A DNA stretch of 64,000 nucleotides from Ancylobacter sp. SL191 (GCF_026625645.1 NZ_CP113056.1:3261001-3325000), one strand, 5' to 3'. Positions 7,859 through 16,582 are shown, counted from the first letter of the stretch. Program-made: numbers and translations. The notes: generated by a model not told the origin, from the letters alone.

Positions 7859-9639
7859 ATGACCTTCTCACCCGGCGGGCGCCGCTCGCCGCCTCGAGCT
7901 GGAACGCGGAAGAGCGGACCTTCGAGGTTATCTTCAGCACCGGCGCCAGTGTCGAGCGCATGGATGCGCGCGGCGCCTATGGCGAGCGACTGGACCTCAA
8001 TCAAGACTGGTCGTCCTTCATCGGCGCGCCCGTGCTGAACGCGCACAAGCGCGGCGATGTCACCGACGTGCTCGGACACGTCATCAAGGCGTGGACCGTC
8101 AGTCCGAGCGAGGCCCGCGCCATCATCAAGCTTTCCCGCCGTCCTGACGTCGAGACGGTCGTTCAGGACGTGCTCGACGGGCATTTGCGTGGCGTGTCGG
8201 TTGGCTACGCCGTCGCCGATTGGCGCGAGAGCACCGAGGGCGGGAAGCGCACCAAGACGGCGACGCGATGGGCGCCGGCTGAACTTTCCATCGTCCCCGT
8301 CGCCGCCGATCCCGGCGCCACCATTCGCAGCGAGGCCACCATGCCCGAACCCACCACCACGACACAGCAGACTTCCACCGTGCCGACTGTGACCCGCGCA
8401 GCGGTGAATGCCGAAATCCGTTCCATTGGCGCCCTGGCCGGGCTCGATCAGGCGTGGATCGATGGACAGATCGATTCCGATGCCACCGCCGATACGGCGC
8501 GTGCCGCGGCTTTTCAGGCCATGCAGGCCCGTGGCCCGGCACCGATCCACACGGCCCGCGCCAGCGTTGGCACCGACCATAATGACCCGACGGCCATCCG
8601 TTCGGCCATGGCGGATGCGATTGCACATCGCCTGGTTCCCGGCCGGTGCAAGCTCGAGGGGCGGGCAACCGAGTTCCGTGGCTACCGGATCCTCGACATG
8701 GTCGGCGATCTCGCCCATGCCCGCGGCGATCGGGTGAACCTGCGCGACCAGAATGCCCTGATCGAGCGTGCCGTCGGCGCCCATTCGACGGGGGATTTCC
8801 CCCTCCTGCTGGCGGACGCAGCGAACAAGAGCCTGCTGGCGAACTACCAGGCGGCCGAGCCGACCTATCGCGCCTGGGCGGCGCGGCGCAGCTTCAACGA
8901 CTTCAAGCCGCACAGCTTCCTGCGGGTGGGTGACTTCCCGCAGTTCAAGGAGATCGGCGAGAGCGGCGAGGTGAAATACGGCACCATCTCCGAGAACCGC
9001 GAACAGGTGCGCGCGAAGGAATACAATGCCGGCCTTATCATCGGCCGGCGTGCCCTGATCAATGACGACCTGTCGGCTCTTGCCGACTTCTCGTCGATGA
9101 TCGCCATCCGTGCCGCTGCCGACGAGAACCGCATGGTCTATGCGCTGCTCACGGGCGCGCCGGTGATGTCGGACGGCAAGGCCCTTTTCCATGCCGACCA
9201 TGGCAACCTCACGCCGCCTGACGCTGTCGCCGGCCAGCCGACTCTCCAGGCCAGCGTGAGCTCCCTACGCAAGCAGAAGAGCCTTGATGGACTGGCGCTC
9301 AATCTGACGCCGCGCTTTCTGATCGTGGGCCCAGATCTCGAGCTGGGTGCGCGTCAGGTGCTCACTGCGATCACGCCCTCGAAGACGGCCGATGTGAACC
9401 CTTGGGCGGGCTCCATGGAGCTGATCGTCGACGCGAATATCACCGGCTTTGCTTGGTACATCGCTGCGGATCCGGCTGCGGGCCCGTCGATCGTCTACGG
9501 CTATGTGGCCGGCGCTGAGGGTCCGCAGATCCGCACCGAGATCGACTTTGACACGCGCGCCGTGAAGGTCGCGGCAGGTCTCGACTTCGGCTGCGGTGCC
9601 ATCGACTTCCGCGGCCTCGTGAAGAACCCGGGGGAGTGA
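7855..9639 (+). CDS. Prohead protease-major capsid protein fusion
   Basis: This 594-residue protein joins two functions. Residues 1 to about 150 resemble the HK97-type prohead protease: a His in NAHKRGD (H64) and a Ser in RGVSVGYAV (S115) match its catalytic His and Ser positions. After a Thr-rich linker (about 165-185) comes a capsid domain with GYRILDMVGDLAHARG, YRAWAARRSFNDFKPHSFL, AGLIIGRRALINDDLSA and FDTRAVKVAAGLDFG, typical of fused protease/capsid or gpT-like head proteins. In such phages the protease part removes itself during maturation. The gene overlaps the portal gene and is followed by connector genes. Confidence 0.87.
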   Translation: MNDLLTRRAPLAASSWNAEERTFEVIFSTGASVERMDARGAYGERLDLNQDWSSFIGAPVLNAHKRGDVTDVLGHVIKAWTVSPSEARAIIKLSRRPDVETVVQDVLDGHLRGVSVGYAVADWRESTEGGKRTKTATRWAPAELSIVPVAADPGATIRSEATMPEPTTTTQQTSTVPTVTRAAVNAEIRSIGALAGLDQAWIDGQIDSDATADTARAAAFQAMQARGPAPIHTARASVGTDHNDPTAIRSAMADAIAHRLVPGRCKLEGRATEFRGYRILDMVGDLAHARGDRVNLRDQNALIERAVGAHSTGDFPLLLADAANKSLLANYQAAEPTYRAWAARRSFNDFKPHSFLRVGDFPQFKEIGESGEVKYGTISENREQVRAKEYNAGLIIGRRALINDDLSALADFSSMIAIRAAADENRMVYALLTGAPVMSDGKALFHADHGNLTPPDAVAGQPTLQASVSSLRKQKSLDGLALNLTPRFLIVGPDLELGARQVLTAITPSKTADVNPWAGSMELIVDANITGFAWYIAADPAAGPSIVYGYVAGAEGPQIRTEIDFDTRAVKVAAGLDFGCGAIDFRGLVKNPGE

Positions 9640-9640
9640 T

Positions 9641-9859
9641 GTGACGGATCTTCTCGCCTTGACGGAGCAGCTACGGGAACTGCGGGAAGCGCGGGCCTCT
9701 GGCGTCCGGCGCGCGGAGTTCCGCGACCGCACGGTGGAGTACCGATCCGACGGAGAGCTCGCTGCGGCTATCCGTGACCTTGAGACCCGCATCGCCGCCG
9801 CGGAAGGACGGCCGGCGGTGTCCGTCATTCGTCCCCGCTCATTGAGGAACTGGACATGA
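9641..9859 (+). CDS. gpW-like head-tail joining protein
   Basis: This 72-residue protein has a GTG start immediately after the capsid stop. The pattern LRELREARASGVRRAEFRD, then VEYRSDGELAAAIRDLETRI, is that of gpW-type head-tail joining proteins: two helices with a beta hairpin between. They bind under the portal and close the packaged head for tail attachment. The next gene overlaps its end by four bases. This part is consistent with a head able to receive a tail. Confidence 0.72.
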   Translation: MTDLLALTEQLRELREARASGVRRAEFRDRTVEYRSDGELAAAIRDLETRIAAAEGRPAVSVIRPRSLRNWT

Positions 9860-10191
9860 AGAACTTCCACCGCAGTGGCAATTCCAACCCCGTGCCGGCC
9901 CCGGCCGGGGGCGTGCTGTCCGGTGACGGCGTGCTTGTTGGCGCTCTGTTCGGCATTGCTGCGACCGATGCTGCCGAAGGCGCAGCCGTCGAGATCGCGT
10001 GCGTCGGCGTCTTCGAGATGAAGAAGACGAGCGCTCAGGCCTGGACGGTCGGCGCCAAGGTCTATTGGGACAACACGGCGAAGGTGGCGACCACTACCGC
10101 GAGCGGCAATTCGCTGATCGGCGTCGCCGTCGCGGCGGCCGCGAACCCCAGCGCCACCGGGCTCGTCCGCCTCAACGGCGTGTCCGTGTGA
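9856..10191 (+). CDS. DUF2190 capsid decoration-like protein
   Basis: This 111-residue protein is rich in Ala, Gly and Val, with predicted beta structure. GDGVLVGALFGIAATDAAEG, WTVGAKVYWDN, and the terminal GLVRLNGV are the usual features of DUF2190 proteins, found next to capsid genes and thought to decorate the capsid. It overlaps the gpW-like gene by four bases and is followed by a gpZ-like gene after 15 bases. Confidence 0.78.
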   Translation: MKNFHRSGNSNPVPAPAGGVLSGDGVLVGALFGIAATDAAEGAAVEIACVGVFEMKKTSAQAWTVGAKVYWDNTAKVATTTASGNSLIGVAVAAAANPSATGLVRLNGVSV

Positions 10192-10206
10192 AGGAGATCA
10201 AGGGCC

Positions 10207-10770
10207 ATGGCGACGATCAGGATCGAGGGGGCGGAGACGCTGGGGCGGCTGGCGGTGCGGGTGGAAGGCGCCAATGCGCGCTTGCTCGCACAGACGCTCA
10301 ATCGCGCCATGGCACCCTCGGCGACCAAGGTGCGCCGAGAGCTGGCCGCTCACACGGGCGCGCCCTATCGCCGTGTTTCCACGGTCGTCGTCCCCTATAA
10401 GGCCTCGGCGTCCAATCTCACCTACCAGGTCGACGCCAAGGATGGCTGGATGTCCCTGAAGGACTTCAGCGCCCGGGAGGTCCGGGCCGGCACGTCCGCC
10501 GCGCCATGGAAGAAGCGTCGCCTGTTCACCGGTGCCTTCATGATGGGAGGCCCGAAGGGCGGACGCGTGCCCGTCGCCAAGCTAAACGGTCACGTCTTCG
10601 TCCGCTCGAGCAAAGAGCGCCTGCTCATTCGCAAGCTCTGGGGGCCGAACATCGCCCGCGAGATGATCCGCGACGGCGCTGCGCCGGTCATCGTCTGGCG
10701 CGAGGATGTCGAGCGTCTACCCTTGCTGATCATGCGCGAGGTGAAGCGGCGCATCGAGGCGGGGGCGTGA
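10207..10770 (+). CDS. Minor tail protein Z (gpZ)-like connector
   Basis: This 187-residue basic protein contains LAQTLNRAMAPSATKVRREL, then HTGAPYRRVSTVV and LLIRKLWGPNIAREMI, a pattern shared with prophage minor tail protein Z. Lambda gpZ acts at the head-proximal end of the tail and is needed for proper connection to the head. It has an RBS (AAGGAG) before the ATG. In this element it would be the only tail-proximal protein encoded with the head genes, consistent with an adaptor for a tail made elsewhere. Confidence 0.72.
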   Translation: MATIRIEGAETLGRLAVRVEGANARLLAQTLNRAMAPSATKVRRELAAHTGAPYRRVSTVVVPYKASASNLTYQVDAKDGWMSLKDFSAREVRAGTSAAPWKKRRLFTGAFMMGGPKGGRVPVAKLNGHVFVRSSKERLLIRKLWGPNIAREMIRDGAAPVIVWREDVERLPLLIMREVKRRIEAGA

Positions 10771-10772
10771 CC

Positions 10773-11336
10773 ATGCCGGCGCGCCGAGGGTCCTCCCTGG
10801 CACCAGCCCGCCGCGGGGCGCTGCAGCGCGAGGTTTCACCCGCTGCAACCCCTCCCAAGGGGGCTCCGCCGCCATTTGGGGCGCCGGTGACGGCCGATGA
10901 CCTGGCCGGGCTCCTTGGCATTGCCCCTCGCACCGTGCGAGAGCTGGCGGCCCGGGGGCTTGTCGTGAAGGCCGGACGTGGCCGCTATGACCTTGCGGCC
11001 TCTGTGGCGAGCTATTGCGGTCACCTGCGCGAGCAGGCTGCGGGGCGGGCGGGCGATGCGCAGGCCAGTCTCGCCGTGGAGCGTGCCCGCCAGGCAAAAG
11101 AGGCGGCGGACAACCTGGCTCTGCGAAACGCTGAGATGCGGGGAGAGCTGGTGCCGGCGTCGCAGGTGACGGCGGTGTGGTCCGGTACCCTGCGCCGTCT
11201 GCGTGCCCGCATTCTCGCGGTGCCGCCGCGCGTGAACCAGCGTTTGCCCTTTCTGAAGGCGCACGACGTGGCGGAGATCGACGCCGAGTTGCGCGAGGCC
11301 CTGACGGAGATCGCCCATGACGGCGCATCCGCTTGA
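10773..11336 (+). CDS. Terminase small subunit, Nu1-like
   Basis: This 187-residue protein is read from the ATG at 10773, three bases after the gpZ-like stop. After a proline-rich N-terminus comes a winged helix-turn-helix (about 37-80: VTADDLAGLLGIAPRTVREL, then AGRGRYDLAASVASY), followed by a long helix (RQAKEAADNLALRNAEMRGE). This is the layout of Nu1-type small terminases, which bind cos and bring in the large subunit. The large-subunit gene starts inside its last 20 bases, again suggesting coupling. A different cos specificity would let the element package only itself. Confidence 0.82.
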   Translation: MPARRGSSLAPARRGALQREVSPAATPPKGAPPPFGAPVTADDLAGLLGIAPRTVRELAARGLVVKAGRGRYDLAASVASYCGHLREQAAGRAGDAQASLAVERARQAKEAADNLALRNAEMRGELVPASQVTAVWSGTLRRLRARILAVPPRVNQRLPFLKAHDVAEIDAELREALTEIAHDGASA

Positions 11337-13119
11337 GCTCGCGCGGCGCACGGCGCTCGCCCAACTCCTGCCCCCGCCGCGCCTGCCGCTCTCGACTTGG
11401 ATTGAGCGCAACGTGTTCTTGCCCGATGACGTATCGGCGCAGCCGGGGCCGGTGCGGCTGTGGCCCTATCAGCGCGAAATCGCCGATGCGATCGGGGATC
11501 CGACAATTGAGCGCGTGACCATGGTGAAGCCGGTCCGCGTCGGCTTCACCACCATGCTCACGGGCGCTCTGGCCTCCTTCGTTGCCAATGAGCCGGCACC
11601 GATCCTCGCTCTTCTGCCGGCCGAAGCCGACTGCCGCGACTACATGGTGTCGGACGTGGAGCCGACCTTCGAGGCTTCCCCATCCCTGGCGGGCCTGCTG
11701 TCGGCGGACACTTCGGAGGCCGGGCGCAGCACGTTGCTGTCGCGGCGCTTCCCAGGCGGCTTCCTGAAACTCATTGCGGCCAAGGCCCCGCGCAACCTGC
11801 GCCGCCATAATGCCCGCGTGCTGTTCGTCGACGAGGCCGACGCCATGCTCCCGGGGCCGGAAGGCGCGCCGATCCCACTGGCGGAGAAGCGCACCCTGTC
11901 GTTCCCGAACCGGAAGATCGTGTTGGGCTCGACGCCGACGGATGAGGACACCAGCAACGTGCTGCGCGCCTATGCGGCGAGCGACCAGCGGATCTTCGAG
12001 GTACCCTGTCCCCATTGTGGGCATCGCTTCGAGCTGCTGTGGCAGCATATCCAGTGGCCTAAGGATTGGCCGGAGGAAGCGCACGCCGTCTGCCCGGCAC
12101 ATGGCTGTGTCATCGACGAGCGGGACAAGCCCGCAATGGTCGCGGCCGGCACCTGGCGCACGACCGCGCCGGAGGTCAAGGGGCATGCTGGCTTTCGGCT
12201 GAACGCCCTCGTCTCGCTGCTCGCAAATGCCTCATGGTCGAAGCTCGCCGCGGAGTTCCGCGCCGCCTCCACCGACAGGGACCTGCTGCGCGTCTTCGTC
12301 AACACCATCCTCGCCGAAGGCTGGCGGGATGCGGTGGACACCGTAGACGAGGCGGCGGTCGCCGGCCGCGTGGAGCCGTTCGGGCTCAACGCCATCCCTG
12401 CTGAGGCGCTGGCGATCACGGTTGGCGTCGACGTGCAGGACGACCGCCTTGAGGCGACCATCGCCGGATGGACCCGGAACGACGATGCCCTCGTGCTGGG
12501 GCACGTCATCATCTGGGGAAGCCCGGGCGACGATACGACATGGGCGGAGCTCGACGAGCTGCTGCGCACCACCTGGACGCACCCGCACGGCGGCAGGCTG
12601 AAGGTGGATGCGGCGATCGTCGATTCCGGCGACGGCGATTGGACCGATCGCGTCTATGGCTTCTGCTTTCCTCGGCTCGCCCGGAAGGTCTGGGCCGGGA
12701 AGGGCATGGCAGGCACCCGGCCGGCTATCACGGCGAGCAAGACGCCGGTGAAGGGCGGGCGCCTGTTCCTGATCGGCGTCGATGGCCTCAAGACGACGAT
12801 CCTCGATCGCCTGCGCCGTGCCGGCGGGGACGAGGCGCCGCAAAGCACCATCCGCCTCTCCGCTGACCTGGAGCCGAGCTATTTCGAGCAACTCGCCAGT
12901 GAGCACCGCGTCGTCCGCTATGTGCGGGGCCAGCCTGTGCGGCGCTTCGAGCGCATCCCCGGCACCCGTGCCGAGGCGCTGGACTGCCTTGTCTACGCCT
13001 TCGCGGCCCGGCGAGGCCTCACCATCACCTTCGACAATCGCGAGGACGAACTGCGCGGCGTGCCGACCGCGCCGGCCCCGCGCATCTCCCGATCCAATTG
13101 GATGAACCGCAACCGATGA
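11317..13119 (+). CDS. Terminase large subunit, GpA family
   Basis: This 600-residue protein is an ATP-driven packaging motor with nuclease, of the lambda gpA family. A Walker-A-like loop KPVRVGFTT is at about 71-79 and Walker B VLFVDEAD at about 168-175. A zinc-finger-like motif (CPHCGHRF, with CPAHGC later) lies at about 232-270, and an RNase-H-type nuclease domain begins near VGVDVQDDRLEA (about 370). FAARRGLTITFD and SRSNWMNR lie near the end. Length is close to that of gpA proteins. The Walker A lacks the standard GKT and is the variant form (…VGFTT). Intact and complete. Confidence 0.92.
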   Translation: MTAHPLELARRTALAQLLPPPRLPLSTWIERNVFLPDDVSAQPGPVRLWPYQREIADAIGDPTIERVTMVKPVRVGFTTMLTGALASFVANEPAPILALLPAEADCRDYMVSDVEPTFEASPSLAGLLSADTSEAGRSTLLSRRFPGGFLKLIAAKAPRNLRRHNARVLFVDEADAMLPGPEGAPIPLAEKRTLSFPNRKIVLGSTPTDEDTSNVLRAYAASDQRIFEVPCPHCGHRFELLWQHIQWPKDWPEEAHAVCPAHGCVIDERDKPAMVAAGTWRTTAPEVKGHAGFRLNALVSLLANASWSKLAAEFRAASTDRDLLRVFVNTILAEGWRDAVDTVDEAAVAGRVEPFGLNAIPAEALAITVGVDVQDDRLEATIAGWTRNDDALVLGHVIIWGSPGDDTTWAELDELLRTTWTHPHGGRLKVDAAIVDSGDGDWTDRVYGFCFPRLARKVWAGKGMAGTRPAITASKTPVKGGRLFLIGVDGLKTTILDRLRRAGGDEAPQSTIRLSADLEPSYFEQLASEHRVVRYVRGQPVRRFERIPGTRAEALDCLVYAFAARRGLTITFDNREDELRGVPTAPAPRISRSNWMNRNR

Positions 13120-13415
13120 CGCACGAGATTGCCCGGGATCTATCCATCGCACCGGGCAGGCGCTTGCTGATCGCCTCGAATAATCAGCTCGCAACCGGGA
13201 CCTGTCTTCCGGCAGGTGTGGAACGCCGGGCAGGCGGCATCGTCGCCATCCGCCGCCATCGCGGCACGGTCTCCCTGGACCCGCGGCCGACGGCGCGGAG
13301 TGAGGGAGACCACCTCAGGGAGCAATCGCCATGTCCACCTTCGACCGCTTGGACCGCCTCACCAGCCGCGCGATCGACCAGCAGTTTTCCGATCCATTCG
13401 TCTGCACGCCGATGA
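13116..13415 (+). CDS. Small ORF after the terminase
   Basis: The ATG at 13116 overlaps the terminase stop (ATGA), as at most gene joints in this operon. The first 60 residues (LSIAPGRRLLIASNNQLATG, then VERRAGGIVAIRRHRGTVSL) look protein-like, but the end overlaps the next, better-supported gene by 85 bases and becomes Pro/Ser/Arg rich. The product may be real with a useless tail, or the ORF may be chance. No family was recognised. Confidence 0.33.
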   Translation: MTHEIARDLSIAPGRRLLIASNNQLATGTCLPAGVERRAGGIVAIRRHRGTVSLDPRPTARSEGDHLREQSPCPPSTAWTASPAARSTSSFPIHSSARR

Positions 13416-13717
13416 GGTCTGCTCCGAACGGGCGCTCGGAGCCAGATCCCGAGCGGGCGCCTTGGGAGGGGCGCGGCATCTTTGTGGAGACTGCTGCCGA
13501 TGCGCCCGTCGATATCGGCGCCCGCAACCACAGCAACGACATGCGGAGCCTAGTGACGGGCGCGAATTTCGAACTCAGCGTGGATTGCGTGCGCTATCCA
13601 GCCGCCGGCACTGTCCGGCAGAGGGATCGATTCAATATTCGCGGAAAGACGTTCGAAGTGCTGCAGGTCCGTGGTTACATTTCGAGCCGGATAGGATTCG
13701 TGCTGGCTGGCGGTTAG
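13331..13717 (+). CDS. Head completion / head-tail joining protein (gpFII-like)
   Basis: This 128-residue protein is preceded by AGGGAG at good spacing. Its N-terminus is helical (STFDRLDRLTSRAIDQQFS) and its second half beta-rich (ELSVDCVRYPAAGTVRQRDR, then GKTFEVLQVRGYISSRIGFV), typical of lambda gpFII-like joining proteins, which complete the head and bind the tail. It is the last rightward gene of the capsid operon. No tail gene follows; leftward cargo genes do. Confidence 0.62.
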   Translation: MSTFDRLDRLTSRAIDQQFSDPFVCTPMRSAPNGRSEPDPERAPWEGRGIFVETAADAPVDIGARNHSNDMRSLVTGANFELSVDCVRYPAAGTVRQRDRFNIRGKTFEVLQVRGYISSRIGFVLAGG

Positions 13718-13776
13718 GGCGAGGAGCCTCTTGGCCGGACCGGCACTCGAGCTGCTGGCAATAATCCCGTGCCTAA

Positions 13777-14310
13777 TCACATATTGTTATTGGGCCCTGT
13801 CTTGGGATTGTTTGTAATGAACGGCGGGCAGCTGAGATCGGCGGGCGGATTGGGCAAATAGCATCTCGGGTCAACACGGCCAGCTCCTGCGCCACTCCCA
13901 CCTTCGGAGCCAGCCGCAGTACCACCTGTCCCTCCCGTTTTCTGGGCAGAGGACGGCCACGTAGAGATGTTTTTCAGTTTAACCGTTATTGTGTTACCGG
14001 CTAGGTCTTCTGAACCTGACGTCGACTTTGCATTTGCAGACAAACCTCCGCCTGCGATAGGAATTGCGGAAGCGCCAATGCCTAATTCACCGCCTGCAGT
14101 TCTCTTTGAACTGATATTGAAAACAACAGTTACCTCGTCGACGATCAAGCCGGCCTTCTGTCGATCCGAAGTTCTTTCACGTACTGCCTGAATGCTATCA
14201 GCTACGTCAAGCATTGCTTGCTTAAGAGTGATGTCCGGATTTGGCTCGGTAATTTGCCAGCAGCCTCCCAGGCCGATAGCGATCAACAAAAGCGCGAGCA
14301 TGCGTATCAT
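13777..14310 (-). CDS. Lipoprotein with a Trypco2-like domain
   Basis: This 177-residue protein is read from the ATG at 14310 (RBS GGGGAGG). The signal peptide ends in IGLGGC, a lipobox, so it is probably lipidated and held at a membrane. Residues about 28-110 (LKQAMLDVADSIQAVRERTS, then DEVTVVFNISSKRTAGGELG, then a Gly-rich stretch and NTITVKLKN) follow the trypsin-co-occurring domain 2 pattern: a helix, then a strand with an Arg-x-Gly-Gly turn. Those domains occur in predicted bacterial conflict systems. A Gly/Ser linker and a short Cys/Pro/Asn tail follow. It is part of the leftward cargo group. Domain call is from the sequence pattern, function inferred. Confidence 0.6.
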   Translation of the reverse strand: MIRMLALLLIAIGLGGCWQITEPNPDITLKQAMLDVADSIQAVRERTSDRQKAGLIVDEVTVVFNISSKRTAGGELGIGASAIPIAGGGLSANAKSTSGSEDLAGNTITVKLKNISTWPSSAQKTGGTGGTAAGSEGGSGAGAGRVDPRCYLPNPPADLSCPPFITNNPKTGPNNNM

Positions 14311-14600
14311 CGTCTGCCTCCCCCCCCAAAAAAAGACGAAGACACATCGAACCATCAACTGTTTAATCGAGTCGAGTCCAATCGCGAGCTGACCGGCAAT
14401 CATCTGCCCGTAGCAACGGCGTGCAATCCAATTGATTCTTGCCTGCTCTGAATATTTCGCCTTTACGCCGGTTCAGCGGTCGGCTGCGGCAGCGAATTAG
14501 CGGGCTGATGACACGCCCCCCTGATGTTGCAACCGCGCCGTCATCTGGATAGGTCGTACTCAGGGCATCAAAAATGGCTCCATACTGATGGAGTCAGGAA

Positions 14601-15215
14601 TCACGTTGCAAACCCACCGCCGACAACTTCGGCCCGCACCACGTTGTTTTTTGGCTCTCTATAGTTGATGACATTGCCGTCTTCGTCAAAATGAGCCCAA
14701 TATGCGCACACCGTCTGATGAATATTATTATCATGAGGAATTCTATAAGATGTGCAAATTATAAATCTATAAAGATATGTATTAATTCCTCCTTTTTCTA
14801 AATTATCTATCGATAAATTCCACCCTCGAATATATTTTTCGCCAGGAAGAACAAGTCGTTTTGATCCTAGATAACTTTCTTTAGCGCTTTTCTTCGCGAA
14901 TTTACGAATGAAATCAACTTCATCATTTAATTGTTTGGGAAAAATTTCTACAGATGTATGAACATCCAGCGCTGGTGTCTTACCTTCGTTCTTAACATCA
15001 ATCTCAATCTGAAAATCAGCACCCGTCGCGTAAAATCGAAGCTCACTTATACTTGGGTATATCGAAATCCACGCCCGCTGATCGGATATCAGCTGCTTGG
15101 TTGCAGCACTGGCCGCCCGTGCCGCAGCGAATGCAGCCCAACCAGCAAAACCAGCGGACAATAGCGTCGCGGCAACTGTCACAACTTCAGCAGCAGGCGA
15201 CCCGGCCAGATCCAT
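14601..15215 (-). CDS. AT-rich hypothetical membrane-anchored protein
   Basis: This protein of about 204 residues is read from the ATG at 15215 (AAGGTGG eight bases upstream; GTG at 15227 is possible). Residues 5-35 form one membrane segment (VVTVAATLLSAGFAGWAAFA). The rest is a soluble domain with FQIEIDVKNEGKTPALDVHT, an Ig-like 'extra/periplasmic or cytoplasmic' pattern, and YLYRFIICTSYRIPHDNNIH. Base composition drops sharply within the gene, with many A/T-ending codons unlike its neighbours, so it is a recent import. No family name is offered. It lies in the leftward cargo series beside the Trypco2 lipoprotein. Confidence 0.6.
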   Translation of the reverse strand: MDLAGSPAAEVVTVAATLLSAGFAGWAAFAAARAASAATKQLISDQRAWISIYPSISELRFYATGADFQIEIDVKNEGKTPALDVHTSVEIFPKQLNDEVDFIRKFAKKSAKESYLGSKRLVLPGEKYIRGWNLSIDNLEKGGINTYLYRFIICTSYRIPHDNNIHQTVCAYWAHFDEDGNVINYREPKNNVVRAEVVGGGFAT

Positions 15216-15284
15216 CTTCGACGCCACCTTTATAAATCGTCTGATGTGATAATAATAGCTTGAACGGACTCGACCTTAAGCAAG

Positions 15285-16058
15285 CTAAGCTGCCAACCTC
15301 ATCCAGCTCTCGACCGATTGATCGAGATCGACAACCACTGATGCCGCTTGGGATAGCAACGTGATCTGGGGCGCCTCGAACGCAGCCCCTCGCTGCTTAA
15401 CAGCAATTCGGAGCGGCGCGTCGTCGACTTGGCCGATATCGGTTAGCTTTATAAACGAAGAAGCAACCGAATTAGCATTGGGCGTTACCACGTCATAAAC
15501 AGCGCGCCAGCGCCCCGGCACCGACACGAGCGCATCCACCTTCCAAGTCGATCCAGCTCGACCCGACAATTCAGCGTCGCGCACCAAACGATCGCGCCCG
15601 AAACCGATCTCTAGCTTCTCGAACAGAACTCGGCGAGATAGATCGTACGACGCCATCGCCTGACGCTCTGCGGTCCGGACGAGCGCCTGCCTTACTGCCG
15701 ACCCAAGCATTATGACGGCGTTTGCAAGCCAGTCCTCAGGCACGCTGGCGCAAAAAATCATCCGCTGATCAAAGTGAAGCCCCTCACGATCTGCAATCGC
15801 TCGAGCTACCTGACGATACGCATGGAGTCCGCCCGTGAGTTCGGCCTCCAAAGCGCCGAAGCCATCATCGTGCACCATCCATCCGTTATCGTCGTCAGGA
15901 TGCATCACAATAGGAATGGTCGCCCCGCTCGGCGACAAGAAAGGCGTACGGAAATGCGCCTGTCCGCCGTCCACCCTGAATGAGGCAAGCGCCTCCTTCA
16001 CCGAGCGGGCGGCAGAGTTCAGGTCTGATCGGGGGGTCACAGCATTATCCTGTCCCAC
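15285..16058 (-). CDS. DUF1828-like domain protein
   Basis: This 257-residue protein contains TPFLSPSGATIPIVM (about 38-52), then GWMVHDDGFGALEAELTGG, the 'strand, strand, DDG' start typical of DUF1828 proteins. A helical middle follows, then a C-terminal domain with STWKVDALVSVPGRWRAVYD, PNANSVASSFIKLTDI and ITLLSQAASVVVDLD, which could be a nuclease-like or DNA-binding fold. The start lies 22 bases inside the end of the upstream gene, so the two are coupled. DUF1828 proteins often occur on mobile elements and pair with a second protein; function is unknown. Confidence 0.55.
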   Translation of the reverse strand: MGQDNAVTPRSDLNSAARSVKEALASFRVDGGQAHFRTPFLSPSGATIPIVMHPDDDNGWMVHDDGFGALEAELTGGLHAYRQVARAIADREGLHFDQRMIFCASVPEDWLANAVIMLGSAVRQALVRTAERQAMASYDLSRRVLFEKLEIGFGRDRLVRDAELSGRAGSTWKVDALVSVPGRWRAVYDVVTPNANSVASSFIKLTDIGQVDDAPLRIAVKQRGAAFEAPQITLLSQAASVVVDLDQSVESWMRLAA

Positions 16059-16582
16059 GGGACCTCTCCCTCACACCAAAATCCGTCGATGGCATAATGC
16101 GTCTCGATTAGCGAACAAACCTCACCATGGGTTTGCGCCGATTTAATGGGACGCGCCACAGGGAGATTTTGCTTCTGACTGTATGCAAGCTCATGCCCGT
16201 CACCCACAACGTTATCTGCTGCCAGATGGGCGTGACAGCCCGATATAGAAGGCGGGACGCCACGCCCCCTTGCCCATAGCGGGTTCCGGTGATGCGGAGG
16301 CTCGCCTAAGGGATCCAACTCAATCCGCCCTAAATGCCATTTGCGACCTGCCGTGCTCGCAGAAAGCAAAGCGCAAAAGCCCTCGAACTCTCGGCGGCGA
16401 CTGAGTGGAACGCAAAGCTCCAGAGTGAGACCCGCAACAACCATTCCATCGACTGCAAGGGGACAAACCCACCGCGCGGTTTTCTCCCCCTGCGACGGAC
16501 GCACCCACTGCCCGGGCATAGCCACGGTCTTCCGGCTGATTGCGAGCTCTAGAAGCCTGTTCTGAAGTTCGATGGCTGACAC
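16037..16582 (-). CDS. Partner of the DUF1828-like protein, unknown function
   Basis: This 181-residue protein starts MSAIELQNRLLELAISRKTV. The region WVCPLAVDGMVVAGLTLELC, then FEGFCALLSASTAGRKWHLG is beta-rich. The C-terminal part holds several His and Cys residues (HHRNPLWARG, SGCHAHLAADN, HGEVCSLIETHYAIDGFWCE), which could bind a metal. It overlaps the downstream DUF1828-like gene by 22 bases. The two form a compact cassette beside the element's right end, a usual site for defence or toxin-antitoxin cargo. No family was recognised. Confidence 0.5.
   Translation of the reverse strand: MSAIELQNRLLELAISRKTVAMPGQWVRPSQGEKTARWVCPLAVDGMVVAGLTLELCVPLSRRREFEGFCALLSASTAGRKWHLGRIELDPLGEPPHHRNPLWARGRGVPPSISGCHAHLAADNVVGDGHELAYSQKQNLPVARPIKSAQTHGEVCSLIETHYAIDGFWCEGEVPWDRIML

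Noticed and set aside
10717..12186. 489-residue minus-strand ORF across the terminase genes
   Set aside because: Antisense shadow of TerS/TerL, which have clear motifs on the plus strand.
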